NCBI GenBank assembly: GCA_050943435.1
Contig: JBMNPE010000034.1
Location: 1-15,741, forward strand
DNA length: 15,741 bases
Direction: 5' to 3'
DNA from: RGIG5675 sp050943435
Lineage (GTDB): Bacteria > Bacillota > Clostridia > Oscillospirales > Ruminococcaceae
Of the stretch, positions 1 through 8,900 are shown in pieces. Position 1 is the first letter of the stretch; the number at the start of each line of letters is the position of its first letter. The notes beneath the pieces are model-generated. The model was not told the DNA's origin and did not search any database. It was given only the letters and a program-made list of their open reading frames with translations. The translations under genes and the position numbers were made by a program.

Positions 1-503
1 CCCTTTTTCTCTTTAATATCGTCGATGATCGTCTCAAAGCGTGACTTGCTGAGGCCCATGACGACATCCGAATACATCTGTACAAAGCGGCGGTAGCTGT
101 CATATACGAATCTCTCGAACTTGGGATCCGGGTTTCCCTTTATGAGTCCTGCGGCAACCTGGTCGTTCATGCCGAGGTTGAGGATGGTGTCCATCATGCC
201 TGGCATCGAAACCCTTGCGCCGGAACGGACTGAAACGAGAAGCGGCTTGTTGACGTCGCCGAGCTTCTTGTCGTTCATCTTTTCGATCTTCGCAAGATAC
301 TCATCGATCTGCGCTTGAATTTCATCGCTGATCTGCTCGCCGTTCTCGTAGTAATTAGTGCAGGCTTCCGTGGAGATGATGAAGCCCTGCGGAACGGGGA
401 TGCCGATGCTAGTCATTTCCGCAAGACCCGCACCTTTGCCCCCGAGCAGCTCGCGCATGCTTGCGTTGCCTTCGGAGAAAAGGTATACGTACTTGTGACT
501 CAT
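1..503 (-). CDS. ppdK: Pyruvate, phosphate dikinase, N-terminal part (runs off the left edge)
   Basis: This is the first 167 codons of an open frame on the minus strand that has no stop before the window edge. PPDK interconverts pyruvate, ATP and phosphate with PEP, AMP and pyrophosphate in the cytoplasm, and many fermenting anaerobes use it in glycolysis. The translation begins MSHKYVYLFSEGNASMRELL and continues with GGKGAGLAEM, the IPVPQGF segment, and SVRSGARVSMPGMMDTILNLG. These are hallmarks of the N-terminal ATP-grasp (PEP-utiliser) domain; the phosphohistidine and PEP-binding domains lie outside. The start is fixed by AGGAGG at 511-516, 7 nt upstream. Arginine codons here are mainly CGC/CGT, unlike the AGG/AGA-rich neighbours, which fits high expression. 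The related PEP synthase is less likely because the SVRSGARVSMPGMMDT stretch is typical of PPDK. Confidence 0.95.
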   Translation of the reverse strand, partial: MSHKYVYLFSEGNASMRELLGGKGAGLAEMTSIGIPVPQGFIISTEACTNYYENGEQISDEIQAQIDEYLAKIEKMNDKKLGDVNKPLLVSVRSGARVSMPGMMDTILNLGMNDQVAAGLIKGNPDPKFERFVYDSYRRFVQMYSDVVMGLSKSRFETIIDDIKEKK

Positions 504-599
504 TTGAGATCCTCCTTGTGAATCATCACTAGTATTTTATTTTCTTTAAATGATATGTCTCGTAGTATTTTAACAAATCATCGAAAAAAGTTGTATATC

Positions 600-608
600 A
601 TTGTAGCA
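600..608 (-). promoter_or_regulatory. Candidate ppdK promoter (extended -10)
   Basis: On the minus strand this reads TGCTACAAT, a TG-N-TACAAT extended -10 element. It would place the transcript start near 593 and give an untranslated leader of about 90 nt before the ppdK start at 503. I see no good -35 box upstream, only T-rich sequence, so the assignment rests on the extended -10 alone. Confidence 0.4.
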
Positions 609-817
609 AATAATGAAACAAAAAAAAGAGATTTAGACGTTTTGACCGAAAACAGAGCACCTCGGGGACCCCGATTGTGCATACGGCTGAATGCGTATCC
701 GTGTATCAGCGGACATGCGCATACTCATTATCCGGCAGAAACACAGAAGTCCCATAAATGGGCCATCGGGAACTGAGGAATGGTCTTAATAATACTGTTA
801 CACAGTGTTTACCTGCC

Positions 818-845
818 TTGAAAAAGGCCATGAAAGCTGTAATAA
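818..845 (+). promoter_or_regulatory. Candidate glmU-prs promoter
   Basis: TTGAAA at 818-823 and TAATAA at 840-845 are separated by 16 nt and lie about 55 nt before glmU. The -10 match is poor, and the -35 sits inside a small hairpin-forming sequence (GCCTT-GAAA-AAGGC), so this is only a candidate. Confidence 0.3.
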
Positions 846-901
846 TTAAACTACACTAACATGAATCAGCCGATCAGGCATACTGCTTCGGGAGGGTTCG
901 G

Positions 902-2326
902 ATGTCGAAAACAAACTGTGTAATTCTGGCGGCCGGCGAAGGGAAGAGAATGTTTGCCAGGTCGTCTAAAGTTTTATGTGAAATAGCATATAAGCCGATG
1001 ATCCTGTGGGTCACTGATGCGGCATTGAATGCAGGAGTAGACAGCATATGCGCTGTCGTTTCTGATGACGATGTAAGAGCGGTCCTCCCCGAGAGCTGCG
1101 AAGTGAGATATCAGAAGGAAAGACTTGGAACCGGGCATGCGGTTCTCACCGCCGAAGATTATCTCGAGCAGCACAAAGACGAGGATACGCTCATTTTATA
1201 TGGTGACGTTCCGTTCATGGACAGCGAGACAATCATCGAGTCACTGCAGGTGCACAGGGGTTCCGGTGCGGCAGTGACTGTCATTTCCGCTGTTGTGGAC
1301 GACCCTACTGGCTATGGAAGGATAGTAAGGGCCGGGGGAAGGCTCCGTGAGATAGTCGAGGAGCTGGACTGCGACGATATAACCAGGTCCATCAAGGAAA
1401 TAAACTCCGGTGCCGCATGGTTCAAGACAAAGAATCTCATAGACGCAATAAAGAGAATAAACAACAATAACGCCAGGGGCGAGTACTATCTCACCGATGC
1501 CATAGGCATACTGATCGCCGAAGGAGAGCAGGCGGAATGCTACAGGAGCGCGAGCCCGCTGGTCGCCCTCGGGGTCAACAAGCCGATAGATCTTCTCAAC
1601 ATGAATGACATGGCCAAGGAGAAGATGCTCAGGCATCACCTAGACAGAGGAGTCAGATTTGTTTCAAGGGACGGGATAGTGATAAGCCCTGATGTGGAAA
1701 TAGAAGCAGGCGCGACCATCCTTCCGGGAACAGTGCTCTATGGAAAGACAAAGATCGGAAGGGACAGCGTAATAGGGCCGAATTCTCTCCTGTTCAACGT
1801 CACCATCGGGGAGAGGACGGTTTTCAACGAAAGCCAGGGCTACAATTCGGTAGTGGGCTCCGATGCCAAGATCGGGCCGTTCGTCCAGCTGAGGCCTAAC
1901 TGCAGGATAGGAGACCTCGTAAAGATCGGCGATTTCGTGGAGATCAAGAATTCCAACATCGGAGAGGGCACGTCCATATCCCATCTCACATACATTGGCG
2001 ACGCCGATGTCGGGGAGTACTGCAACTTCGGCTGCGGGACTGTATTTGTCAATTACGACGGCGAAAAGAAGAACAGGACAACCGTCAAGGATTTCGCCTT
2101 CATAGGGTGCAATACGAACCTCATAGCCCCGGTCACCGTCGGAAGGGCGGCATTTACAGCCGCCGGCACCACAGTCACCAAGGATGTTCCTGACGGAGCC
2201 CTTGCCCTCGACAGGGGCACTCTCATATTCAAGGAAGGCTGGGGAGAGAGGAAACTCAGATCCTATATTGAGAAGAAGACCCTCATCAAAGAGGAAAACG
2301 AGAAAAAGCGGGAAGAAAACAAATAA
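902..2326 (+). CDS. glmU: Bifunctional UDP-N-acetylglucosamine pyrophosphorylase / glucosamine-1-phosphate N-acetyltransferase
   Basis: GlmU acetylates glucosamine-1-phosphate with acetyl-CoA (C-terminal domain) and then couples GlcNAc-1-phosphate to UTP (N-terminal domain). This makes UDP-GlcNAc for peptidoglycan and wall polymers in the cytoplasm. Residues 9-17 are LAAGEGKRM, the nucleotidyltransferase loop, with Lys in place of the usual Thr. GTGHAV, the GDVPF metal site and NARGEYYLTDAI follow. From about residue 250 the protein is a left-handed beta-helix of hexapeptide repeats containing SHLTYIGD, with likely catalytic base His361, then NYDG and TAAGTTVTKDVP. At 474 residues it is slightly longer than the usual 450-460 because of a charged Lys/Glu tail. 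A GGGAGGG site at 890-896 supports the start. It is followed 45 nt later by prs, the classic Firmicute pairing. Confidence 0.97.
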   Translation: MSKTNCVILAAGEGKRMFARSSKVLCEIAYKPMILWVTDAALNAGVDSICAVVSDDDVRAVLPESCEVRYQKERLGTGHAVLTAEDYLEQHKDEDTLILYGDVPFMDSETIIESLQVHRGSGAAVTVISAVVDDPTGYGRIVRAGGRLREIVEELDCDDITRSIKEINSGAAWFKTKNLIDAIKRINNNNARGEYYLTDAIGILIAEGEQAECYRSASPLVALGVNKPIDLLNMNDMAKEKMLRHHLDRGVRFVSRDGIVISPDVEIEAGATILPGTVLYGKTKIGRDSVIGPNSLLFNVTIGERTVFNESQGYNSVVGSDAKIGPFVQLRPNCRIGDLVKIGDFVEIKNSNIGEGTSISHLTYIGDADVGEYCNFGCGTVFVNYDGEKKNRTTVKDFAFIGCNTNLIAPVTVGRAAFTAAGTTVTKDVPDGALALDRGTLIFKEGWGERKLRSYIEKKTLIKEENEKKREENK

Positions 2327-2371
2327 TACGTCGGCTCTCCGTCGGCGATAATGGGACAGGAGTGATTTCAT

Positions 2372-3337
2372 ATGAATCTTCACGGCAGGGATATAAAGAT
2401 ATTTACGGGCAATTCCCACCCGGAACTCGCAAAGGCTATGACTGAATACCTGGGGCTTCCTCTCGGGAAGAGCGAAGTTTCCAAATTCTCAGACGGAGAG
2501 ATAAACGTAAATATTATAGAGACAGTCCGCGGCAGCGATGTCTTCGTGGTGCAGTCGACAAGCTACCCGGTAAACGACCACCTGATGGAGCTCCTCATCA
2601 TGATAGATGCCTTCAAGAGGGCATCCGCAGGCAGAATCACCGCAGTCATACCGTATTTCGGATACGCGAGGCAGGACAGAAAGAACAAGTCGAGGGATCC
2701 AATATCAGCAAAGCTCGTGGCGGACCTCATCACCACGGCAGGGGCTGACAGGGTTCTCACGATGGACCTTCACGCCCAGCAGATCCAGGGATTCTTCAAC
2801 ATCCCGGTGGACAACCTTCTTGGGGCTCCGATCCTCGGAAACTACTACCTCAAGAAGATTTCCGAAGAGGGAAACGCCGACAACATCGTCGTGATGTCAC
2901 CTGATGTCGGATCCATACGCAGGGCAAGAAATTTCGCCCAGATACTGAATGTTCCCATAGCGATAGTCGATAAGAGAAGGGAAAGGGCAAATGTCAGCGA
3001 GGTAATGAACATCATAGGAGATGTCGACGGCAAGGACGTCATTATCCTCGACGACATGGTCGACACCGGCGGGACGCTCTGCCATGCGGCAGAAGCCATC
3101 AAGAAGGCAGGTGCGAGGAAAATTTCAGCGGCAGCCACTCATGCGGTGCTGTCCGGACATGCCGTTGAGCTAATAAACAATTCACCTATCGACGAAATGG
3201 TGTTCACAGACACAATAGCGATACCAAAGGAAAAGATGATTCCTAAATTCGTCGTTCTTCCTGTGGGCCAGCTGTTTGCGGAGGCAATAGCAAGGATTTA
3301 TTCCGACAAGCCGCTCTCCCCGCTTTTCAAGAACTGA
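2372..3337 (+). CDS. prs: Ribose-phosphate pyrophosphokinase (PRPP synthetase)
   Basis: Prs transfers pyrophosphate from ATP to ribose-5-phosphate, giving PRPP for purine, pyrimidine, histidine, tryptophan and NAD synthesis. The 321-residue length is normal for class I bacterial enzymes. Visible signatures are FSDGEINVNI near the N-terminus, YFGYARQDRK, DPISAKLVADL, MDLHAQQIQGFF with the likely catalytic His134, SPDVGSIRRARNFA, and the PRPP-binding loop DDMVDTGGTL at residues 227-236. A clear AGGAGTG site at 2358-2364 lies 7 nt before the ATG. With only 45 nt after glmU and no terminator between, the two genes are probably one transcript. It ends just before a strong hairpin at 3357-3378. Confidence 0.97.
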   Translation: MNLHGRDIKIFTGNSHPELAKAMTEYLGLPLGKSEVSKFSDGEINVNIIETVRGSDVFVVQSTSYPVNDHLMELLIMIDAFKRASAGRITAVIPYFGYARQDRKNKSRDPISAKLVADLITTAGADRVLTMDLHAQQIQGFFNIPVDNLLGAPILGNYYLKKISEEGNADNIVVMSPDVGSIRRARNFAQILNVPIAIVDKRRERANVSEVMNIIGDVDGKDVIILDDMVDTGGTLCHAAEAIKKAGARKISAAATHAVLSGHAVELINNSPIDEMVFTDTIAIPKEKMIPKFVVLPVGQLFAEAIARIYSDKPLSPLFKN

Positions 3338-3356
3338 AATCACTGACATGCAGAAA

Positions 3357-3382
3357 GGCACCCGGATGTCCGGGTGCCTTTT
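3357..3382. terminator. Shared terminator between prs and the convergent fem gene
   Basis: GGCACCCGG (3357-3365) pairs perfectly with CCGGGTGCC (3370-3378) around an ATGT loop, or a 10-bp stem with a TG loop. TTTTCTT follows on the plus strand, so it terminates glmU-prs. On the minus strand the hairpin is followed by TTTCTG, a weaker tract that may also end the fem transcript. Confidence 0.9.
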
Positions 3383-3391
3383 CTTACTCTG

Positions 3392-4666
3392 CTACTGTTT
3401 CTTTCTGAATGCCTCTTTCAGGCCTATCCTGAAGCGCCTCACCTTCGGGAGCATGTCGCTGTAGAGCTTGTACCAGAAAGGCCTGGTAACCATGTCGTAC
3501 TCGCCTACGAATTCGCAGTAGCGGCCACCGAACTGCTTCTTGAATTCGTGGAGGGACTTGAGCGGGCTGTTCTCCGGATCCCCGATGGTGCCGAACTGGT
3601 CTATCCAATCCGCCCCGTCGGCCTTTGCATCCATTATCTTTTTCCAGTACACGCGGTTGTTGAGAAATGTCTCGTTCATGATTCCGGCGCTTCCGGCGTG
3701 GACCGCCCACTCGTGCCTGCCGTATTTGACGACAAAATGGGCACTTATCACTTCTCCGTCCGGATATTTTTCTGCGTATGAAGCAAATGTGTCTATCTCG
3801 CGCGAAAGGCGGTCCAGGGTCAGCTTGGCTTCGTTTATCCTGTATTCCTTTTTGTAGGTGGCAAGCTGCTTTTCCGTGAGATCCTTCTTCTTTTTGAGCG
3901 ATTCGAGAATCTTTACAGGATATGCCGTCCCTATGTAGAGCTTTGCCATGCCGTACTTTGCAAGGGTGTCGTAGAGGGTCTGGTAGTAGTCTTCCGAATA
4001 CCCCACGAAATCGTCCCTCTCGCTGGTGAGGGTGATGAGCCTGTAGAGATGATGGACGTCCTCTGAACCGCCTATCCTTATGTCGCACGGGTAGTCTTCC
4101 TCGCCCTTGCGGATATTTTTCATGACATTGCCGCGGACGCGCTTCCTGAGCTCGCTCTCCGTTCTCCAGAGGTCGATCCTGAAGGTGTAGCGCGGCTGTC
4201 TTCCTCCGAAAACCCTCACGTCTCTCGTTGGGGAGTAGCCTGCTGCGAGTATCATGTCCCTGACTGCCGTGCCGTCAGGTCCGTCGGGATCGGTCTCACC
4301 GTTTCCGATTATCTCCCTCAGCTCTACGTCGGGGTCAATCTTTACGAACATCGCACCTATCGACTTCGCGTAGTTCTGGACGTGGCCCGAAAACTCCCCG
4401 AACAGGTCTTTGTCGCTGTAATCCAGCACGTACCCCCTTGGAGAATATATGTATTTAGGGAATACAGGGTTGCTCTTTACGAGGAGAAGGGCGGCAGCGG
4501 CAATGTTTCCGCTGCTGTCTTTCATCGAGGAGAGATGGTATTCCATTCCCCTCGAGAGCCTGCACACCTCTCCCCAGGCAGGGCTCTGCATGAAATGGGA
4601 TTTTGTTGGATGGTTTCTTACAAAACTGTCGTATTCTTCCGGATCTGTATCTAGAATGAAGTCCAT
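3392..4666 (-). CDS. FemAB/MurM-family tRNA-dependent peptidoglycan bridge aminoacyltransferase
   Basis: Proteins of this family add amino acids from aminoacyl-tRNA (Gly, Ala or Ser) to the lysine or equivalent side chain of lipid II on the inner membrane face, building the peptidoglycan cross-bridge. The 424-residue protein shows the expected layout. There is an N-terminal GNAT-like half with FMQSPAWGEV (25-34), YIYSPRGYVLDYSD (72-85) and AMFVKIDPDVE (105-115). The second half contains TSERDDFVGYSEDYY (214-228). A charged helical hairpin at about 251-295 matches the family's coiled-coil arm, and a conserved end includes IDQFGTIGDPENSPLKSLHEF. AAGGTGG at 4671-4677 supports the start, but it abuts the T-tract of the upstream gene's terminator. 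The amino acid added cannot be read from sequence. Confidence 0.9.
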   Translation of the reverse strand: MDFILDTDPEEYDSFVRNHPTKSHFMQSPAWGEVCRLSRGMEYHLSSMKDSSGNIAAAALLLVKSNPVFPKYIYSPRGYVLDYSDKDLFGEFSGHVQNYAKSIGAMFVKIDPDVELREIIGNGETDPDGPDGTAVRDMILAAGYSPTRDVRVFGGRQPRYTFRIDLWRTESELRKRVRGNVMKNIRKGEEDYPCDIRIGGSEDVHHLYRLITLTSERDDFVGYSEDYYQTLYDTLAKYGMAKLYIGTAYPVKILESLKKKKDLTEKQLATYKKEYRINEAKLTLDRLSREIDTFASYAEKYPDGEVISAHFVVKYGRHEWAVHAGSAGIMNETFLNNRVYWKKIMDAKADGADWIDQFGTIGDPENSPLKSLHEFKKQFGGRYCEFVGEYDMVTRPFWYKLYSDMLPKVRRFRIGLKEAFRKKQ

Positions 4667-4677
4667 AGTGCCACCTT

Positions 4678-4716
4678 AAAAAATACAGGCGCCGGGCATT
4701 CTCGCCGGACGCCTGT
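4678..4716 (-). terminator. Terminator of the PrsA-like lipoprotein gene, directly before the fem ribosome site
   Basis: On the minus strand ACAGGCGTCCGGC (4716-4704) pairs with GCCCGGCGCCTGT (4697-4685), 13 positions with one mismatch and one G-T wobble. It is followed by A and six T (4683-4678). The T-run is immediately followed by AAGGTGG, the fem Shine-Dalgarno site, so fem depends either on read-through or on a promoter I could not find. Confidence 0.85.
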
Positions 4717-4731
4717 CGATCTCTAATGCTG

Positions 4732-5814
4732 TCAGTTCGATGTGGATACTATCTTGGAAACCGAGTAGTAGTCTGCCGCCTTCTCGTCTACCGTGGCCTC
4801 GAGGGCATCGATGCCTTCCTGGGTGTACTGATCGAAATCGTCAGACCTGAGAATCTGGGCGAGATCAGATTTGTAGCTCTCCCATTCAGTGCCGTCAACC
4901 ACATGCTCCCCTACCGAGTAGACATAGATGACGCCGTTTGAACCCATCACCCATCCGTTGGTTCCGGGATCCTTGGAGAGGACCTCTTCCAGCATGACGC
5001 TGTCCTCGGAAGTGGTGAGCGTGGATACGATCGAATCCTCAGTCAGGTTGCTCTGTGCAACTGAATCAGAGTGTGTGATCGTGTAATTTCCTATTGCAAG
5101 GGCCTGATCGTACATCGAATTGAAGAGGTCGCTCATTGAAGTCCCGCTGTTGAGCTCCTCCACAAAGGTGTCGGCCAGGCTTTCGAGCTCCTGGAGCTGG
5201 TCGGTGGAAAATTCACTCGAGTCGTTGTTGGCATCAGGGAATTTGATGTATGAGATCTTGCGGTAGTTCTCCGTGAAGCAGCTGGAGAGTTCCTCGTCAG
5301 AAATGCATTTGTCGCTTTCCGGATCCAGATACAGGTACTCGAACAGCTGGGAATACTTGTAGCTGTTGAGAGTGTTGTCCAGGAATGTCTCATACGAGAT
5401 GCCGTTGCTGGTGTAGAAGGAGGAATACGTGGACCACTGGTTCTGGCAGTACAGGTCATAGTAATAGGTTACCGTGCTGTCCAGTTCCAGGCCGTACTTG
5501 GAAAACTCGTTCTCAGTAAAGACATACTTCTTGCATGTCTCTATCGTCTGCTCCCTGACATAGTCTGTAAAGCTCATGTCATCAATGGTGAGGCTCATCG
5601 CCTCGTCGAGTGTGTAGGACGCGCTGTCCCTTGAATTGAGTGTGCTCACAGCATCATCTGCGGCTGCCAGCTGGGAGATGAGATACGTCCCGCATTTCAC
5701 CTCGGTATCGCCGACGGTCATGACAGTGCTCGGATTGTAGCATCCTGTCAGGAGGATCGCCAGGCATGCCGCCAGAAGGGCTGATATTGCTTTTATACGG
5801 AATTTTCTGCGCAT
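4732..5814 (-). CDS. PrsA/SurA-like foldase lipoprotein without a recognisable parvulin motif
   Basis: This is a predicted surface lipoprotein of 360 residues. It has a basic start, a hydrophobic stretch and the lipobox LLTGC with Cys25 as the lipidated residue. The rest is acidic and rich in Ser, Asp, Thr and Tyr. The pattern of N-terminal helices followed by a beta/alpha region beginning near KISYIKFPD resembles PrsA/SurA chaperones, and position directly downstream of mfd is where Clostridia often encode a peptidyl-prolyl isomerase. The usual parvulin features, a HILV-type strand and a GGDLG-type loop, are not visible, so isomerase activity is doubtful. AGAGG at 5823-5827 lies 8 nt before the start. 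It has its own promoter and a strong terminator. The family assignment is inference from layout and context. Confidence 0.7.
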   Translation of the reverse strand: MRRKFRIKAISALLAACLAILLTGCYNPSTVMTVGDTEVKCGTYLISQLAAADDAVSTLNSRDSASYTLDEAMSLTIDDMSFTDYVREQTIETCKKYVFTENEFSKYGLELDSTVTYYYDLYCQNQWSTYSSFYTSNGISYETFLDNTLNSYKYSQLFEYLYLDPESDKCISDEELSSCFTENYRKISYIKFPDANNDSSEFSTDQLQELESLADTFVEELNSGTSMSDLFNSMYDQALAIGNYTITHSDSVAQSNLTEDSIVSTLTTSEDSVMLEEVLSKDPGTNGWVMGSNGVIYVYSVGEHVVDGTEWESYKSDLAQILRSDDFDQYTQEGIDALEATVDEKAADYYSVSKIVSTSN

Positions 5815-5877
5815 TTACAGTGCCTCTGATTAATCAATATTTATAACTACAATAATATCTACAATGTGCAATTTAGG

Positions 5878-5906
5878 ATTATAACAAACGGCACATGCCA
5901 ATTCAA
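5878..5906 (-). promoter_or_regulatory. Promoter of the PrsA-like lipoprotein gene
   Basis: On the minus strand TTGAAT (5906-5901) and a perfect TATAAT (5883-5878) are separated by exactly 17 nt. The -35 box overlaps the mfd stop codon (5905-5903). The expected start point is near 5871, giving a leader of about 57 nt. The lipoprotein gene can therefore be expressed independently of pth-mfd. Confidence 0.75.
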
Positions 5907-8900
5907 GAAGACTCGGGCTGCCATGCGGTTCTGAGGGCCTTAACGGCTTCAAGTGCAGTTGAGTCGGCAGTCTCGCCTGAAACGATCTCTGCGGATACAT
6001 AGCTCTTTCCTGAAGGGGACCACATGAGATGCCCTCTGCAGAGCTTCTGGGCTTTGCCCGCGTTGGAAGTGTCGAGGTTGTCCTTGTACATTATCACATT
6101 GGACCTGTCTGCCTTTATCTCGTATATGCCGAGATCCGAGGCGATGCTCCTCCCGAGGGAGATATTGACTAGGGACGAGACTTCCGGGGGAATCTTCCCG
6201 AACCTGTCCTCGAGCTCGTCTCTCACATCGTCTGCATCGCTGTCAGTTTCTATCGACGCGATCCTCTTGTACATGGAGATTCTGCTCGAATCATCGGGTA
6301 TGTAGTCCTCGGGGATATATGCATTGACGGAGAGGTCCATTATGCACTCCGTCTTCTGCTTTGCCGGTTTCTCGCCCTTCTCCTCTGCAACGGCCTGCTC
6401 AAGGAGCTCTAGGTATGTCTCATATCCCACAGTTGCTATGTGACCGCTCTGCTTTGCACTGAGTATTCCGCCCGAACCCCTTATCTGAAGATCCCTCATG
6501 GCGATCTTGAACCCCGATCCGAAGCTGGTGAAGTCCCTTATCGCGGAAAGCCTCTTCTCGGCATTCTCGTTCATGACATAGTCCGGCCTGAAGGTGAAAT
6601 ACGCGTATGCGCGCCTCGCTGACCTGCCGACGCGCCCCCGGATCTGGTACAGCTGGGCGAGCCCCATCCTGTCTGCGTTTTCTACGATGAGGGTATTGCA
6701 GTTGGGGACGTCGACGCCTGTTTCGATAATAGTGGTGCACACCAGGATGTCCACTTCGTTGTCGATGACCCTGCGCCAGACGCCTGAGAGCTGCTCCTCA
6801 CTCATCTTTCCGTGGCCTACCTCAATCCTCGCCTCTGGGAACCTTTCCCTCAGCTTCATGGCGGTTTCTTCAATAGAATCCACCCTGTTGTGCAGATAGT
6901 AGACCTGGCCTCCCCTTGCGAGCTCGCGCGATATTGCGCCGTCAATGGTGGCCTGGTTGTATTCGAGCACATATGTCATGACGGGCTGCCTGTCTTCAGG
7001 GGGCTGCTCAATGACGCTCATGTCCCTTATCCCGGACATTGCCATGTTGAGGGTCCTGGGTATGGGCGTGGCAGAGAGGGTGAGGACGTCTATATTGGGA
7101 TACTGCTGCTTGAGCTTCTCCTTGTGCGACACCCCGAAGCGCTGCTCCTCGTCGACTATCAGGAGGCCGAGCCTCTTGAACTGGACGTCCTTCTGGAGAA
7201 GCCTGTGCGTCCCGATTACAATGTCCACAGTGCCGTCCTTGATGCCCTTCAGGGCCGCTGCAATGTCCTTGGAGGACGAAAAACGGGATAGCATAGCTAT
7301 CTTGATGGGGTAGGGAGACATCCGTTCGACAAATGTCGAATAATGCTGCCAGGCGAGTATGGTTGTGGGGACGAGCACGGCGCACTGGTACGAGTCGTTG
7401 ACGCATTTGAAAGCGGCCCTCAGCGCCACCTCGGTCTTCCCGACTCCCACGTCCCCGCAGAGCAGCCTGTCCATGGGACGGGGCTTCTCCATATCCTCCT
7501 TTATTTCCCTTGCAGCATTGAGCTGGTCGTCGGTTTCCTCGTAAATGAACCTGGACTCGAAGTCCATCTGCCAGTCGTCGTCTTCCGAGAATGCTATGCC
7601 CTCGACCTTGCTCCTTTCGGAGTAGAGGGCCATGAGCTCCTTCGTCATCTCCTTTACGGACCGGTACACATTCTTCTTGGTCTTCTGCCACTCCCCGGAA
7701 TAGAGCTTGGCAAGCCGGACCGGGCCGTCGTCCTTAACCGACACATACGGGGAAATCATGTTGAGCTGGTCAACAGGCAGGTACAGGACGTCAGAATCCC
7801 TGTAGGCGATCTTTATGTAGTCCTTGACCATCCCGTGGTGGTCTATTCTCTCGACGCCTTCGTACCGCCCTATTCCGTGGTTCCTGTGGACGACGTAATC
7901 TCCGGGCTTGAGGTCTTCAAGGGATCCGAACATCTCGGCGTCGCGCTTGGCTGCGGCCTTTCTCGCTTCCCCTGACTGGACCGGGGCAGGGCTGCGCCTT
8001 GAGGCTGCTGACCTGATTGAAAGGACGGCTATCCTTCCCTCGGGATATTCGAATCCGGCAGAGGGGGATCCCACCGCAAGATAGACTACTCCCGGCTCCG
8101 GGATAGTCTTCTGGGAAAGCCGCTCTGCAGAGATTCCGTCAGTTATGAAGTCCCTCACAAACATGTCTGCGGACCTCTCCGTAGGGGCATAGATTATTAC
8201 GGATTCCCCGGAGGCAGTATAGCCCCTCACCAGCTCCGCGGCGGGGCCGTATCCACCCTGTACCCGCGGCACGGACATCACCGTAATGCTGTTGATGGAA
8301 TCGAGCTTAACGCCGTCAAGGGAACGCGCAAAGACATCCGAGAACACGACGCTCCTGAGGGCAGACGGATCGAAGTCGGAGTAGAAATCCTGCCTCCTGA
8401 ACGCGCAGAGCCCTCTTTTGTGCAGGTCTGCAAACATGCCGGACTGGGCCGAGTAGAGAGTGTGCAGCTCCGACATTATGGAATTGAGCTCAAAGACGAT
8501 GGTCACTGCCTCCCGGGCGTAGTCGGTTATCGTTGAAAAGCTGTCGTACAGAACTGGAATGTACCTGTCGAGGGATGCCGGATATCCTCCGTTCCTCAGC
8601 ATCTCCGCGTCCCTTGCCGAGAGGGCGGAATACTCGACAGACCGGACCTTCTTTGCAGTCTGCTCCACCCTGTCGGGCACGCCGTCATCCGCGGACACGG
8701 CTTCGAGAGACGGTGGAATTGTTATTGAGTCTATATCGCGTATGCGGCGCTGGGTGTCCTTGTCGAAAAGCCTCATTGTGTCGACGGAATCGCCCCAGAA
8801 TTCTATCCTGCAGGGGTACCTTGAGTCGCAGGGGAACACGTCGATTATTCCGCCCTTTACGGAGAAGCATCCTATGCCGTCCACTATCTCAGTTCTCGAG

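Larger units (their letters stand above)
504..901. other. 398-bp divergent intergenic region between ppdK and glmU
   Basis: No convincing gene is present. The left third (about 520-650) is very AT-rich and carries the ppdK promoter and Shine-Dalgarno site. The middle (655-785) is GC-richer with small dyads: CGGGG-A-CCCCG at about 663-673, ATACG/CGTAT at 681-698, CCCAT-AA-ATGGG at 751-762, and GGCCAT (761-766) that can pair with ATGGTC (780-785). The last two share bases and are mutually exclusive. A small GCCTT-GAAA-AAGGC hairpin lies at 815-828. I recognise no known riboswitch, T-box, SRP, 6S or RNase P signature. A 73-codon open frame at 555-776 has a low-complexity composition and no ribosome site. 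Confidence 0.6.

Noticed and set aside
555..776. 73-codon plus-strand open frame between ppdK and glmU
   Set aside because: It has no ribosome site, a composition unlike the neighbours, runs through the ppdK promoter and dyads, and resembles no known protein.
1664..2419. 251-codon minus-strand frame opposite glmU
   Set aside because: It lies antisense to the conserved GlmU C-terminal domain and the prs start, and its translation has no domain-like pattern.
3384..4088. 234-codon minus-strand frame inside fem
   Set aside because: It is a shifted reading of the same strand as the clear FemAB gene, giving Arg/His/Gln-rich low-complexity protein.
7343..7975. 210-codon plus-strand frame opposite mfd
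   Set aside because: It is antisense to the conserved RNA-polymerase-interaction and helicase regions of Mfd and has no start context.
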